NCBI GenBank assembly: GCA_029980465.1
Contig: JARYIJ010000002.1
Coordinates: forward strand, 186,001-250,000
DNA length: 64,000 nucleotides
From: Pseudolabrys sp.
GTDB taxonomy: Bacteria; Pseudomonadota; Alphaproteobacteria; Rhizobiales; Xanthobacteraceae
Reading direction: 5' to 3'
Numbering within the stretch: the first letter of the stretch is position 1; the number at the start of each line of letters is the position of its first letter. A program made the position numbers and the translations under genes. The notes under the pieces were generated by a model, which did no database searches, was not told the DNA's origin, and saw nothing but the letters and a program-made list of their open reading frames with translations. Positions 1-8,782 of the stretch are shown here, piece after piece.

Positions 1-23
1 GTATTTCCAGCAGTCCGGACACG

Positions 24-37
24 TTGATCCAAATCAA
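24..37 (+). promoter_or_regulatory. FixK/FNR-type binding site
   Basis: The sequence TTGAT-CCAA-ATCAA is a perfect match to the FNR/FixK palindrome TTGAT-N4-ATCAA. Its centre lies about 56 bases before the ATG at 87. A start site near 72 would place the box at about -41.5, the usual class II activator position, and CATTCT at 60-65 could serve as a weak -10. The arrangement suggests low-oxygen induction of the DUF6455 gene that follows. The match is read directly; the regulator is inferred. Confidence 0.75.
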
Positions 38-86
38 CGCCTTCGACGGTGAATCCAATCATTCTGGCTTCAAACGGGAGATTCTC

Positions 87-479
87 ATGGTCACGACCGG
101 GATTCCTCAGCACATCAGCTCCGCTCTGGCCGCCCTGATGGGGTGGGTCCGTCGCGGCGACGATCTGGCCGCCCTCGACCCGCGAGAAGTATCGGCGATC
201 GCGCTGGACCTCGGCCTGTCGGACCAGGACCTGCGCGCTATCGTCGCACAGGGTCCACACGCCGCACGCCAGTTGGTCGACCGGATGGCGGCCATCGGTC
301 TCGATGCCGCATCGGTTGCAAACATGTACCCGGAAGTGATGCGCGACATGCAGAGACTGTGCAGTCTCTGCGTCGTGAAAGGCCGTTGTACCCACGAGCT
401 CGCGACGCACACCGATGCGCACTGGCCGGATTATTGCCCGAACGCGCCGACGCTGCAGTCCCTTCAAACCGGCACGTAG
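87..479 (+). CDS. DUF6455 family cysteine-motif protein
   Basis: This 130-residue protein has no known biochemical function. Its C-terminal third carries the DUF6455 signature: MQRLCSLC, then KGRC, then [11 protein letters not shown], with cysteines at 92, 95, 101 and 117 that look able to bind a metal or Fe-S cluster. The N-terminal part is predicted helical and soluble, with no signal peptide. The ATG at 87 is chosen because GGGAG lies six bases before it; the longer frame begins inside the FixK box. The last 16 bases overlap the end of tpiA on the other strand. The FixK box suggests a microaerobic role. Family assignment is from memory of the motif. Confidence 0.75.
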   Translation: MVTTGIPQHISSALAALMGWVRRGDDLAALDPREVSAIALDLGLSDQDLRAIVAQGPHAARQLVDRMAAIGLDAASVANMYPEVMRDMQRLCSLCVVKGRCTHELATHTDAHWPDYCPNAPTLQSLQTGT

Positions 480-1228
480 GCGCGGGCAATCCCGAGGAAG
501 TCGTCCGCCTTGAGGCTGGCCCCGCCGATCAAGGCGCCGTTAACGTCCGGCACCTTGAGGATTTCGGCAGCGTTCGATGGCTTGACCGAGCCGCCATAGA
601 GGATGCGCACGCCGGCCGCGGCCGATCCGAACCGCTCGATCAGGGATTTGCGGATCGCTTTATGGACTTCGGCGATGTCGTCGGCCGTCGGCGTCAATCC
701 GGTGCCGATCGCCCAAACCGGCTCGTAGGCCATGACAAGCCTGTCCGCGGCCACGCCATCAGGAACCGAGCCTGAGAGCTGCCGGACGACGACGCTGAGC
801 GCCTGCCCTGCCGTCCGCTCGGCCGCGGTTTCCCCGACACAGACGATGGCGGTGAGCCCGGCGCGCCAGGCCGCCTCAGCCTTGGCCCGGACGTCGGCAT
901 CCGTCTCATGGTGTAGGGTGCGGCGCTCGGAGTGGCCGACGATCACGGCCGTTGCCCCGGCATCGGCCAGCATTTCGGCGGAAATATCGCCTGTGAACGC
1001 GCCCGATGGCCTGGCGTGGCAGTCTTGTGCCCCGACCTGAATTTTCGAACCCAACGCAACGACCGCGAATGTAACCAACAACGTCGCCGGGGGGCAGATC
1101 ATGAGGTCGGTGTGCGGCCACAGCGCGGTCGCTCCCTGCGTGATCCGGCCGAACTCCGCGGCGGACGCTTTGAGCCCGTGCATCTTCCAGTTGCCCGCGA
1201 CCAGCGGCCGCGGCGTCGGTGTCGCCAT
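464..1228 (-). CDS. tpiA: triosephosphate isomerase
   Basis: TpiA interconverts dihydroxyacetone phosphate and glyceraldehyde 3-phosphate in glycolysis and gluconeogenesis, in the cytoplasm. The 254-residue length is normal for the TIM-barrel enzyme. Catalytic residues are visible: Asn13 and Lys15 in AGNWKMHG, His99 in VGHSERR and Glu169 in [11 protein letters not shown], plus the phosphate loop [10 protein letters not shown] near the C terminus. The ATG at 1228 is preceded by GGAGGA at 1235-1240, a strong ribosome-binding site; the longer open frame upstream is unlike the family. It diverges from ppiD and its stop overlaps the convergent DUF6455 gene. Confidence 0.97.
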   Translation of the reverse strand: MATPTPRPLVAGNWKMHGLKASAAEFGRITQGATALWPHTDLMICPPATLLVTFAVVALGSKIQVGAQDCHARPSGAFTGDISAEMLADAGATAVIVGHSERRTLHHETDADVRAKAEAAWRAGLTAIVCVGETAAERTAGQALSVVVRQLSGSVPDGVAADRLVMAYEPVWAIGTGLTPTADDIAEVHKAIRKSLIERFGSAAAGVRILYGGSVKPSNAAEILKVPDVNGALIGGASLKADDFLGIARAYVPV

Positions 1229-1304
1229 GAAAAATCCTCCGGCCGATGCGGTTATCAGACCGTTCCCAGCGGGGCCAGCCCGGCCGAGCGCTGCGACGGC
1301 GGAC

Positions 1305-1324
1305 TTTGACCCTCTTTGACCCTC
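1305..1324 (+). repeat. two adjacent copies of TTTGACCCTC
   Basis: TTTGACCCTC occurs twice back to back in the tpiA/ppiD intergenic region. Each copy holds a TTGACC hexamer; the second copy supplies the -35 element of the promoter described next. Confidence 0.8.
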
Positions 1325-1344
1325 TTGGCCCGCCAGCCTATAGA
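1316..1344 (+). promoter_or_regulatory. sigma-70-type promoter of ppiD-trpE
   Basis: TTGACC at 1316-1321 and TATAGA at 1339-1344 are separated by exactly 17 bases. The promoter lies about 45 bases before the ppiD start. trpE follows ppiD by 4 bases, so this promoter probably drives both. No leader peptide with tryptophan codons or attenuator is visible between the promoter and trpE. Confidence 0.65.
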
Positions 1345-1388
1345 GACGGCGCAATTTCTCTCAACTGAAGGCCGAATTCGGACTGCTC

Positions 1389-3299
1389 ATGCTTCGCGGT
1401 ATCCACAAGGCGTCATCCGGCACGATCGGCAAGGGCATCATGGCGGTGGTCATGGGCCTGCTCGTGATCAGCTTCGCGATCTGGGGCATCGGCGACATTT
1501 TCCGCGGCTTCGGCCAGTCCACCTTCGCCAGCGTCGGCAGCACCGAGATCAGCGCCGAGCAGTTCCGCTACTACTACACCGACAAGATCAACCAGCTCGG
1601 CCGCCGCATGGGCCGCGCCATCACGCCGGACCAGGCCCGCTCGAACGGCCTCGACCGGCAGATCCTTGGCCAGTTGATCGCCGAGACGGCGCTCGACCAG
1701 AAAGCCAAGGAAATGCGGCTCGGCGTGTCCGACGCCGAGATTTCCAAGCAGATCATGGCGGACCGCAGCTTCGCCGGCATCAACGGCAAGTTCGACCGCG
1801 CCCGCTTCGAGCAGACGATCCGCGACGCCGGCTTCAGCGAAACCCGCTTCGTCGCCGACCAGCGCGCGCTGACGGTGCGCCGCCAGCTCGCGCTGAGCCT
1901 CACCGGCAACATCACGGCACCAGTCGCCGCGCAGGATGCGATCAACCGGTTCCGCAACGAGAAGCGCAGTGCCGATGTCGTCGTGCTCGGCGCCGCGCAG
2001 GCCGGCGCCATCGCGCCGCCGACGCCCGAGGCGCTGCAGAAATATTTCGACGAGCGCAAGGCGGCGTTCCGCGCGCCGGAATACCGCACGGTCACGCTGC
2101 TCGCGCTGACGCCGGAGAGCCAGGCCGCCTGGATGACGGTGAGCGACAAGGACGCCGAGGCCTACTACAACGCGCACAAGGCCGAATACGGCACGCCGGA
2201 GAAACGGCACCTGCGCCAGATCGTGTTTCCGAACGAGCAGGACGCGCAAGCGGCCGCCGACAAGATCGCCAAGGGCGCGACGTTCGACGACATCGTCAAG
2301 GAGCGCAGTCTCAAGGAAAGCGACGTCGACCTCGGCACCGTGACCGAGAAGGACGTGATCGATCCGAACGTCGCCAAGGCCGCCTTCGCGCTCAAGGACG
2401 GCGAAGTGAGTAAGCCGGTCAAGGGGCAGTTCGGCACCGTTCTGGTGCAGGCCACCAACATCCAGCCGGGCCAGGATCAGACGTTCCAGCAGGTGGCGCC
2501 GAAGATCAAGCAGGCGATCGCGCTCGAGCGCGCGCGCGGCCAGATCGGCGACCTGCGCGACAAGATCGAGGACGAACGTGCCGGCGGCGCGACGCTACAG
2601 GAGACGGCGAAAAAACTGAAGATCGAGGCGCGTACCATCGACGCCATCGACCGTTCCGGCCGCGACAAGGCGGGCAACCTCGTGCCGAACTTGCCGCAGG
2701 GCGCCAACGTCGTGAACGCGATCTTCTCGACCGACGTCGACGTCGACAACGAGGCGATCGATCTCAAGAACGGCGGCTGGCTCTGGTACGAGGTCACCAA
2801 CATCACGCCGGCGCGCGACCGCACGCTCGACGAGGTGCGCGCCCAGGTCGAGAAGCGCTGGCACGACGACGAGGTCGCCTCGCGGCTCAAGAAAAAGGCC
2901 GAGGACATGGTCGGCAAGCTCAAGGCGGGCGGCAAACTCGCGGCGGTGGCGCAGGCCGAAGGCCTGACCGTGCAGACCGTTGGCGATCTGCAGCGCGGCA
3001 AGCCGAAAGCGCCGGTCGCGGCGCCGGCGCTCGACGCCATCTTCCGCACCGCCAAGGACGGCGCCGGCTCTGCCGAGGGCGACACCGAGGACACGCGCCT
3101 CGTGTTCGTGGTCACCGGCGTGACCGATCCGGCGCTCGACGCCAAGTCGGCGGAGGCAGAGCAGATCGCGCAGGTGCTCAAGAATGGCTACGGCGAGGAT
3201 ATCCTCAATGAATATGTGACGCATCTCGAGAGCCAGCTCGGCGTCAGCGTCAATCAGGCCACGCTGCAGCAGATCGTCGGGGGCGGCTCCGGCGGCTAA
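1389..3299 (+). CDS. ppiD: PpiD-like periplasmic peptidyl-prolyl isomerase/chaperone
   Basis: This 636-residue membrane-anchored folding factor assists proteins leaving the Sec channel. A short cytoplasmic segment is followed by one membrane helix at about residues 17-36 (GIMAVVMGLLVISFAIWGIG), then a SurA-like N-terminal chaperone domain to about 220, and a parvulin-type rotamase region at about 260-360 beginning HLRQIVFPNE. The rest is a helical C-terminal chaperone domain ending in a glycine-rich tail. Length fits PpiD of Hyphomicrobiales. It is first in a probable operon with trpE, four bases downstream, though the two have no known functional link. Whether the rotamase domain is active cannot be told here. 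Confidence 0.9.
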   Translation: MLRGIHKASSGTIGKGIMAVVMGLLVISFAIWGIGDIFRGFGQSTFASVGSTEISAEQFRYYYTDKINQLGRRMGRAITPDQARSNGLDRQILGQLIAETALDQKAKEMRLGVSDAEISKQIMADRSFAGINGKFDRARFEQTIRDAGFSETRFVADQRALTVRRQLALSLTGNITAPVAAQDAINRFRNEKRSADVVVLGAAQAGAIAPPTPEALQKYFDERKAAFRAPEYRTVTLLALTPESQAAWMTVSDKDAEAYYNAHKAEYGTPEKRHLRQIVFPNEQDAQAAADKIAKGATFDDIVKERSLKESDVDLGTVTEKDVIDPNVAKAAFALKDGEVSKPVKGQFGTVLVQATNIQPGQDQTFQQVAPKIKQAIALERARGQIGDLRDKIEDERAGGATLQETAKKLKIEARTIDAIDRSGRDKAGNLVPNLPQGANVVNAIFSTDVDVDNEAIDLKNGGWLWYEVTNITPARDRTLDEVRAQVEKRWHDDEVASRLKKKAEDMVGKLKAGGKLAAVAQAEGLTVQTVGDLQRGKPKAPVAAPALDAIFRTAKDGAGSAEGDTEDTRLVFVVTGVTDPALDAKSAEAEQIAQVLKNGYGEDILNEYVTHLESQLGVSVNQATLQQIVGGGSGG

Positions 3300-3303
3300 G
3301 GTC

Positions 3304-4821
3304 ATGCAGATCGAGCCGCTGCCGTCCGACTTTGCCGCGCGCTACGAGCGCGGCGAGGCGCAGGTCGTCTGGACCACCCTCGTCGCGGACCTCGAGACGC
3401 CGGTGTCAGCTTTTCTCAAGCTCGGCGACGGCCGGCCGAACAGTTTCCTGCTCGAGTCGGTGGAAGGCGGCGACACCCGCGGCCGTCACTCGATTATCGG
3501 GCTCGATCCCGATATCGTCTGGCGCACGCGCGGCATGCAGGCCGAGATCAACCGCACTGCCCGCGCCAGGCCCGGCGATTTTACGCCCTGCCCGCAGCCG
3601 CCGCTCGCGGCGTTGCGCGCCTTGATCGCCGAGAGCCGCATCGCGTTGCCCGATACGCTGCCGCCGATGGCAGCCGGCGTGTTCGGCTATCTCGGTTACG
3701 ACATGGTGCGGCTGATCGAAGAGCTGCCGCAGCCCAACCCCGATCCGGTCGGCATCCCCGACGCCATCATGGTCAGGCCGACCGTCATCGTCGTGTTCGA
3801 CGCGGTGAAGGACCTCATCACCATCGTCACGCCAGTCCGGCCGCAACAGGGCGTCGCGGCGCAGGCCGCGCTCGCGCGCGCGACCGAGCGGCTCTCTGCC
3901 GTGGTCGACAATCTCGATCGCGCGCTCGACAAATCGTTGTCCGAGACCGACGGCGGCGCCATCGACGTGCCGTCGACCTCGAACACGACGCCCGGCGAAT
4001 ATCGCGACATGGTGCTGCGCGCGAAGGACTACATCGCCGCCGGCGACATTTTCCAGGTCGTGCTGTCGCAACGTTTCGAGGCGCCGTTCGCGCTATCGCC
4101 GTTCTCGCTCTATCGCGCGCTGCGGCGGACCAATCCGTCGCCCTATCTCTACTTCCTCAACTATGACGGCTTTGCCGTTGCCGGCTCGAGCCCGGAGATT
4201 CTCGTCAAGGTCAGCGGCAAGACGGTCACCATCCGTCCGATCGCCGGAACGCGACCGCGCGGCGCGACACCGCACGAGGACAAGGAGCTCGAAGCCGACC
4301 TGCTCGCCGATCCGAAAGAGCGCGCCGAGCACCTGATGCTGCTCGATCTCGGCCGCAACGACGTCGGCCGGGTGGCCTCGATCGGAACCGTGACGGTGAC
4401 CGATCAGTTCTTCATCGAGCGCTACAGCCACGTCATGCACATCGTCTCGAACGTCGAAGGCGAACTCGCCGGCAATCGCGACGCGCTCGACGCGCTGGCC
4501 GCCGGGTTTCCCGCCGGCACGGTGTCCGGCGCGCCGAAGGTGCGCGCCATGCAGATCATCGATGAACTCGAGAAGGAAAAGCGCGGCCTTTACGCAGGAT
4601 GCGTCGGCTATTTCTCCGCCGCGGGCGAGATGGACACCTGCATCATCCTGCGCACGGCGCTGGTCAAGGACGGCAGGATGTACGTGCAGGCCGGCGCCGG
4701 CATCGTCGCCGACAGCGAGCCGGCCAACGAGCAGCAGGAATGCGTGAACAAGGCCAAGGCCCTGTTCCGCGCCGCCGAAGAGGCCCGCCGCTTCGCCAGC
4801 GCCGCCAAGCGCGGACAGTAA
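3304..4821 (+). CDS. trpE: anthranilate synthase component I
   Basis: TrpE (505 residues) converts chorismate to anthranilate with ammonia delivered by TrpG, the first committed step of tryptophan synthesis. The feedback-site motif FLLES appears near residue 50. The chorismate-binding core includes SSPEILVKV, TIRPIAGTRPRG, the LDLGRNDVGRV motif, PAGTVSGAPKVRAM and the C-terminal AGAGIVADSEP. It is a stand-alone TrpE, not the TrpE-TrpG fusion found in some rhizobia. It follows ppiD by 4 bases, while its partner trpG lies 0.9 kb downstream behind an oppositely oriented toxin-antitoxin pair, so the two subunits are probably not on one simple transcript. Confidence 0.97.
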   Translation: MQIEPLPSDFAARYERGEAQVVWTTLVADLETPVSAFLKLGDGRPNSFLLESVEGGDTRGRHSIIGLDPDIVWRTRGMQAEINRTARARPGDFTPCPQPPLAALRALIAESRIALPDTLPPMAAGVFGYLGYDMVRLIEELPQPNPDPVGIPDAIMVRPTVIVVFDAVKDLITIVTPVRPQQGVAAQAALARATERLSAVVDNLDRALDKSLSETDGGAIDVPSTSNTTPGEYRDMVLRAKDYIAAGDIFQVVLSQRFEAPFALSPFSLYRALRRTNPSPYLYFLNYDGFAVAGSSPEILVKVSGKTVTIRPIAGTRPRGATPHEDKELEADLLADPKERAEHLMLLDLGRNDVGRVASIGTVTVTDQFFIERYSHVMHIVSNVEGELAGNRDALDALAAGFPAGTVSGAPKVRAMQIIDELEKEKRGLYAGCVGYFSAAGEMDTCIILRTALVKDGRMYVQAGAGIVADSEPANEQQECVNKAKALFRAAEEARRFASAAKRGQ

Positions 4822-4899
4822 AACAACGGCAGCGCGGCGCGGGCAGCCACGTCCGGCGGTCGCCGGGACGAGCCCGGTCAAGCGAGGAGCGACGTGCCC

Positions 4900-5289
4900 T
4901 CAAACCGCAAGGGCCGATCGAATATCGGTTTTCGAGAAATCGTCGCCGACAAAGAGCAGCGGGCAATCGTTGGATTTGGCGGCGTCATAGGCAAAGCAGT
5001 CGCCGAAATTCAAACCCGCTTCATGACGCCCTCTGCCCCATTGCCGGTAGGCATCCGAAACGCGCCGAGCGGACTCAGCCGTGACCGGCAACACATCAAA
5101 TCCAACACCGTCCAACAGTCGCGTCATCTCGGCAGCGATCCCTCGGTTTTCGCTGACGATCAGGGCTTCTCCGACTGTCACTGCGGAGATGATGAGGTCA
5201 GGTTCGGCCGCCAAGAGGTCGATGCAGGCATCGGCGCGGCTCTCGTTCAGGAGTATGGCCATCAGCGCCGACGTATCGACGGCCATCAT
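4900..5289 (-). CDS. VapC-type PIN-domain ribonuclease toxin
   Basis: The 129-residue protein has the PIN fold of type II toxin-antitoxin RNases. The acidic metal-binding residues are all present: Asp5 in MMAVDTSAL, Glu41 in VTVGEALIV, Asp97 in NFGDCFAYDAA and Asp116/Asp117 in LLFVGDDFS. Such toxins typically cut tRNA or rRNA; the target here is unknown. Its ATG overlaps the stop of the upstream antitoxin gene as ATGA, a typical coupled arrangement. An ATG three bases further in is also possible. The gene sits on the strand opposite trpE and trpG. With all active-site acids intact it looks functional. Confidence 0.9.
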   Translation of the reverse strand: MMAVDTSALMAILLNESRADACIDLLAAEPDLIISAVTVGEALIVSENRGIAAEMTRLLDGVGFDVLPVTAESARRVSDAYRQWGRGRHEAGLNFGDCFAYDAAKSNDCPLLFVGDDFSKTDIRSALAV

Positions 5290-5540
5290 TTCGGAAGGCC
5301 ACTCTTGTCATAGAGGAAATCCTGGCTGCGGGCGGCGTTCGTACCTCCGGCTGCGCGGCGTGCCCCCCTCCGCAATTCCGACATCAGAGCACGTTTATCG
5401 GAGTTCGTCGGCCGGGCAGCCACCGGCACCAGCCTGACCGCCGCCTTGCCGTGCCGGGTCAATATGACCTCATCGCCCGCCTCTGCTCGGCGGACGAGTT
5501 CTGTGAGTTGGCCCTTCGCGTCGCTAACCGGAATTTGCAT
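5286..5540 (-). CDS. Phd/YefM-family antitoxin (VapB partner)
   Basis: This 84-residue protein begins MQIPVSDAKGQLTELV and continues with GDEVILTRHGKAAVRL, the dimerising DNA-binding domain of Phd/YefM antitoxins. The C-terminal half, rich in Arg, Ser and Ala, is the expected flexible toxin-neutralising region. The ATG at 5540 is chosen because GAGAGGAACG precedes it and the family starts there; the frame stays open upstream but that part does not resemble the family. It is the first gene of the pair and its stop overlaps the toxin start. It probably represses its own promoter through the palindrome at 5559-5578. Confidence 0.87.
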   Translation of the reverse strand: MQIPVSDAKGQLTELVRRAEAGDEVILTRHGKAAVRLVPVAARPTNSDKRALMSELRRGARRAAGGTNAARSQDFLYDKSGLPK

Positions 5541-5558
5541 TTTCGTTCCTCTCGAAAA

Positions 5559-5578
5559 ATGGACTACTGATGGTCCAT
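5559..5578 (-). promoter_or_regulatory. probable autoregulatory operator of the toxin-antitoxin pair
   Basis: ATGGAC and GTCCAT form a perfect 6-base inverted repeat with an 8-base spacer, starting 19 bases upstream of the antitoxin ATG. On the minus strand TTGACG just upstream (5579-5584) could be a -35 element. Operators of this kind bind Phd/VapB-type antitoxins; binding here is inferred. Confidence 0.5.
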
Positions 5579-5733
5579 CGTCAAGTGACGAGCGGCCAGA
5601 GCCCGGATTCGCTTGAAAAGTCCGGCCGCTAAAGGTTACTGCTTCAGGACAACCGGTTCCGCTGCAAATCCATGCGCGGCGGGTGGTGATCGGTCTTGCG
5701 GTCCGAACCTGCGCGCCGCCCATTGGGGATTGC

Positions 5734-6366
5734 ATGATCGTCCTGATCGACAACTACGACAGCTTCACGTTCAACCTCGTCCACTATCTGGGCGGGCTGG
5801 GTGCTGACGTCGTCGTCCATCGCAACGACAAGATCACCGCCGAGGCCGTCATCGCGCTCGAACCGGAAGCGATTGTCTTGTCGCCGGGCCCCTGCACGCC
5901 CAACGAGGCCGGCATCTGCCTCGACGTCATCGCGAAGGCTTCGGCGACGATTCCGCTGCTCGGTGTTTGCCTCGGCCATCAGGCCGTCGGTCAGGCCTTC
6001 GGCGGCAAGGTCGTGCGCGCGCCGGTGCAGGTGCACGGCAAGCTCTCGCTGATCCGCAGCAACGGCACCGGGATTTTCCGCGGCATCAATGCGCCGTTCC
6101 AGGCAACGCGTTACCATTCGCTGATTGTCGATCGCGCCAGCCTGCCGTCCGATCTCGCCGTCACGGCCGACACCGACGACGGTATCGTCATGGGCATGGC
6201 GCATGTCAGCCGCCCGACCCATGGCGTCCAGTTTCATCCCGAAAGCATCGCGTCCGAAAACGGTCACCTGATCCTGAAGAATTTTCTCGATCTGGCCGCC
6301 GACTGGAACGCCAAACGCGGCCGGCGCGCCGCCAAACGCCCGGCGCTTGCGCGCGCCGCGTCCTGA
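5734..6366 (+). CDS. trpG: anthranilate synthase glutamine amidotransferase subunit
   Basis: TrpG (210 residues) releases ammonia from glutamine for TrpE. It is a class I glutamine amidotransferase: [15 protein letters not shown] at the N terminus, oxyanion region SPGPCTP, nucleophile Cys in [11 protein letters not shown], and the His/Glu pair in GVQFHPESI. The ATG at 5734 has GGGGA upstream and fits the family start; the 17 extra residues of the longer frame do not. It leads trpG-trpD-trpC-moaC-moeA. The promoter should lie in 5541-5733; TTGAAA with TTACTG 17 bases later, just past the antitoxin gene, is a weak candidate. A tail rich in Arg and Ala ends the protein. Confidence 0.96.
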   Translation: MIVLIDNYDSFTFNLVHYLGGLGADVVVHRNDKITAEAVIALEPEAIVLSPGPCTPNEAGICLDVIAKASATIPLLGVCLGHQAVGQAFGGKVVRAPVQVHGKLSLIRSNGTGIFRGINAPFQATRYHSLIVDRASLPSDLAVTADTDDGIVMGMAHVSRPTHGVQFHPESIASENGHLILKNFLDLAADWNAKRGRRAAKRPALARAAS

Positions 6367-6377
6367 CGAGGCATCCC

Positions 6378-7409
6378 GTGAGCGATGATTTCAAGGCGCT
6401 GATTGCCAAGGTGGCCACCGGCACGCCGCTGACCCGCCAGGAGGCGGCTAACGCGTTCGATCGCATGATGTCGGGCGAAGCGACGCCCTCGCAGATGGGT
6501 GGCCTTTTGATGGCGCTGCGCGTGCGCGGCGAGACCGTCGACGAGATCACCGGCGCGGTGACGACGATGCGCGCCAAGATGCTCGGCGTGAAAGCGCCGT
6601 CCCATGCGGTCGACGTCGTCGGCACCGGCGGCGATGCGTCGGGCTCGTTCAACATCTCGACCTGCGCGGCGTTCATTGTCGCCGGCGCCGGCGTGCCGGT
6701 CGCCAAGCACGGCAACCGCGCGCTGTCGTCGAAGTCCGGTTCCGCCGACGTGCTGATAGCACTCGGCGTCAAGATCGACCTCACACCGGCGCAGGTCGGA
6801 CGGTGCATCCACGAGGCCGGGATCGGCTTCATGTTTGCGCCGTCGCATCACCCGGCTATGAAGAACGTCGGCCCGACCCGGGTCGAACTCGGCACCCGCA
6901 CGATTTTCAATCTGTTGGGGCCTTTGTCCAACCCGGCCGGGGTGAAGCGCCAGATGATCGGCACGTTCTCGAGGCACTGGGTCGAGCCCATGGCGCAGGT
7001 GCTCAAGAACCTCGGCTCGGAATCGATCTGGGTCGTGCACGGCTCCGATGGCCTCGACGAGATCACCACGACAGGGCCGACGACCGTGGCATCGCTCGAG
7101 AACGGCAAGATCACGACCTTCGAGGTAAAGCCAGAGGATGTCGGGTTGCCGCGCGCCGGCGCGGGCGCGCTCAAGGGCGGCGACGGCGAAGCCAATGCCC
7201 GCACGCTGCTCGATGTGCTCAAGGGCAAGCCGAGCGCCTATCGCGACGTCAGTCTGCTCAATGCGGCCGCCGCCATGATCGTCGCCGGCAAGGCGAAGAC
7301 GCTTCAGGATGGGCTGGGTCTCGCCGCCAAGTCGGTTGACAGCGGCGAAGCCGAAGGTCGGCTCGACCGCCTGATCGCCGTGTCGAACGCGATCGAGGCG
7401 CCCGAGTAA
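6378..7409 (+). CDS. trpD: anthranilate phosphoribosyltransferase
   Basis: TrpD (343 residues) transfers phosphoribose from PRPP to anthranilate. The diphosphate-binding motif [14 protein letters not shown], the [17 protein letters not shown] motif and the [12 protein letters not shown] segment are all present. The start is a GTG at 6378, with GAGG at 6368-6371; the frame remains open far upstream inside trpG, but that part is a shadow. It starts 11 bases after the trpG stop and ends 4 bases before trpC, so the three genes are tightly clustered. Confidence 0.97.
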   Translation: MSDDFKALIAKVATGTPLTRQEAANAFDRMMSGEATPSQMGGLLMALRVRGETVDEITGAVTTMRAKMLGVKAPSHAVDVVGTGGDASGSFNISTCAAFIVAGAGVPVAKHGNRALSSKSGSADVLIALGVKIDLTPAQVGRCIHEAGIGFMFAPSHHPAMKNVGPTRVELGTRTIFNLLGPLSNPAGVKRQMIGTFSRHWVEPMAQVLKNLGSESIWVVHGSDGLDEITTTGPTTVASLENGKITTFEVKPEDVGLPRAGAGALKGGDGEANARTLLDVLKGKPSAYRDVSLLNAAAAMIVAGKAKTLQDGLGLAAKSVDSGEAEGRLDRLIAVSNAIEAPE

Positions 7410-7413
7410 TCCA

Positions 7414-8229
7414 ATGGCCGACATCCTTGCCAAGATCGAAGCCTACAAGCGCGCCGAGATCGCGGCGGCGAAACGCTTGCGCCCGCTCGCGCAGCTTGAG
7501 CGGGACACGACGGCTGCGCCGCCGCCGCGCGGGTTCCTCAAGGCCATCGAGACGTCGATTGCGCGCGGCGATTACGCGCTCATCGCCGAAGTGAAGAAAG
7601 CGAGCCCATCGAAAGGGCTGATCCGCGCCGATTTCGATCCGCCGACCCTGGCGCGCGCTTATGAAGCCGGCGGCGCGACATGCCTCTCGGTCCTGACCGA
7701 TGCGCCGTCGTTCCAGGGCAGACCGGAGTTTCTGGCGGCGGCGCGCGATGCGACCGGGCTGCCGGTCCTGCGCAAGGATTTCATCTACGAGCCTTATCAG
7801 GTGCTCGAATCCCGGGCGCTCGGCGCCGACTGCATCCTGGTCATCATGGCGGCTCTTGACGATGAGGCAGCAAAATCAATTGAGAACAGTGCCTTGTCTT
7901 TGAATATCGATGTTCTAGTAGAAGTTCATAATGAAACCGAACTGACGCGGGCGCTGAAACTGAAATCACGCCTAATCGGCATCAACAATCGCGATCTGCG
8001 CACCTTCGAGACGTCGCTCGCCGTCAGCGAGCGTCTGGCGCCTAAAATTCCGAAGGACCGTGTCGTGGTAGCCGAAAGCGGCCTCAACAATGCCGACGAC
8101 CTTGCCCGCTTGTCCCGGGTTGGCATCTCGACCTTCCTGATCGGCGAAAGCCTGATGCGCCAGCCCGACGTCACCGCCGCCACGCAGGCAATCCTGCGGC
8201 GGCCTGCGCGGCAACCAGCGGCCGGATAG
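7414..8229 (+). CDS. trpC: indole-3-glycerol-phosphate synthase
   Basis: TrpC (271 residues) closes the indole ring of CdRP to give indole-3-glycerol phosphate. TIM-barrel motifs are visible: [13 protein letters not shown] with the catalytic Lys, [19 protein letters not shown] and VAESGLNN. There is no PRAI (TrpF) fusion. An internal patch at about 7861-7943, encoding [20 protein letters not shown] and following residues, uses AT-rich codons (AAA, TCA, ATT, CTA, GTA, AAT) that stand out from the rest of the gene. It lies between trpD and moaC with 2-4 base gaps. Confidence 0.97.
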   Translation: MADILAKIEAYKRAEIAAAKRLRPLAQLERDTTAAPPPRGFLKAIETSIARGDYALIAEVKKASPSKGLIRADFDPPTLARAYEAGGATCLSVLTDAPSFQGRPEFLAAARDATGLPVLRKDFIYEPYQVLESRALGADCILVIMAALDDEAAKSIENSALSLNIDVLVEVHNETELTRALKLKSRLIGINNRDLRTFETSLAVSERLAPKIPKDRVVVAESGLNNADDLARLSRVGISTFLIGESLMRQPDVTAATQAILRRPARQPAAG

Positions 8230-8231
8230 CC

Positions 8232-8732
8232 ATGGCCACACAGCGCCCGCAGCGGGCCGTGAAACGCCGCCTCACGCATCTGTCGGGCCGCGGCGAAGCC
8301 CGCATGGTCGATGTCTCGGAGAAGGCGGCGACCGAGCGCATCGCTATCGCCGAAGGCCATGTGCGGATGAAGCCGTCGACCCTGGCTCTGGTCCGCAAGG
8401 GCAACGCCAAGAAAGGCGACGTGCTCGGCGCCGCCCGCCTCGCTGGCATTATGGCGGCCAAGCGCACGCATGAGCTCATTCCACTCTGCCACCCGCTCGC
8501 GCTGTCAAAGGTTACAGTCGATCTCGAGCCAGACCGCACGGGCATCGCGATCCGCGCCACCGTGAAGGTGACGGGGCCGACCGGCGTCGAAATGGAGGCG
8601 CTCACCGCGGTGTCGGTGGCGTGCCTGACCGTCTACGACATGGTCAAGGCGGTCGAGCGCGGCATACGGATCGAGAACGTACGCCTGATCGAGAAGCGCG
8701 GTGGCAAGTCCGGCGTCTATCGGGCCAGATGA
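8232..8732 (+). CDS. moaC: cyclic pyranopterin monophosphate synthase
   Basis: MoaC (166 residues) converts the MoaA product to cyclic pyranopterin monophosphate, the first molybdopterin intermediate. Family motifs include [14 protein letters not shown], the active-site region [34 protein letters not shown] and the C-terminal [10 protein letters not shown]. It begins two bases after trpC, continuing the trp gene string; this trpC-moaC-moeA linkage is common in Hyphomicrobiales. The first 20 residues are longer than in many MoaC proteins. The stop codon lies within the first unit of a 14-base tandem repeat. Confidence 0.96.
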   Translation: MATQRPQRAVKRRLTHLSGRGEARMVDVSEKAATERIAIAEGHVRMKPSTLALVRKGNAKKGDVLGAARLAGIMAAKRTHELIPLCHPLALSKVTVDLEPDRTGIAIRATVKVTGPTGVEMEALTAVSVACLTVYDMVKAVERGIRIENVRLIEKRGGKSGVYRAR

Positions 8733-8782
8733 CGGCGGGCAGATGACGGTGGGCAGGTAACGGCGAGCATGTGACGATGGCG
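8727..8782 (+). repeat. imperfect 14-base tandem repeat, four units
   Basis: Units are AGATGACGGCGGGC, AGATGACGGTGGGC, AGGTAACGGCGAGC and ATGTGACGATGGCG. The array begins at the moaC stop codon and runs into the moeA start, so repeat number sets the gene spacing. The first two units differ by one base; the later ones are more diverged. Confidence 0.8.
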
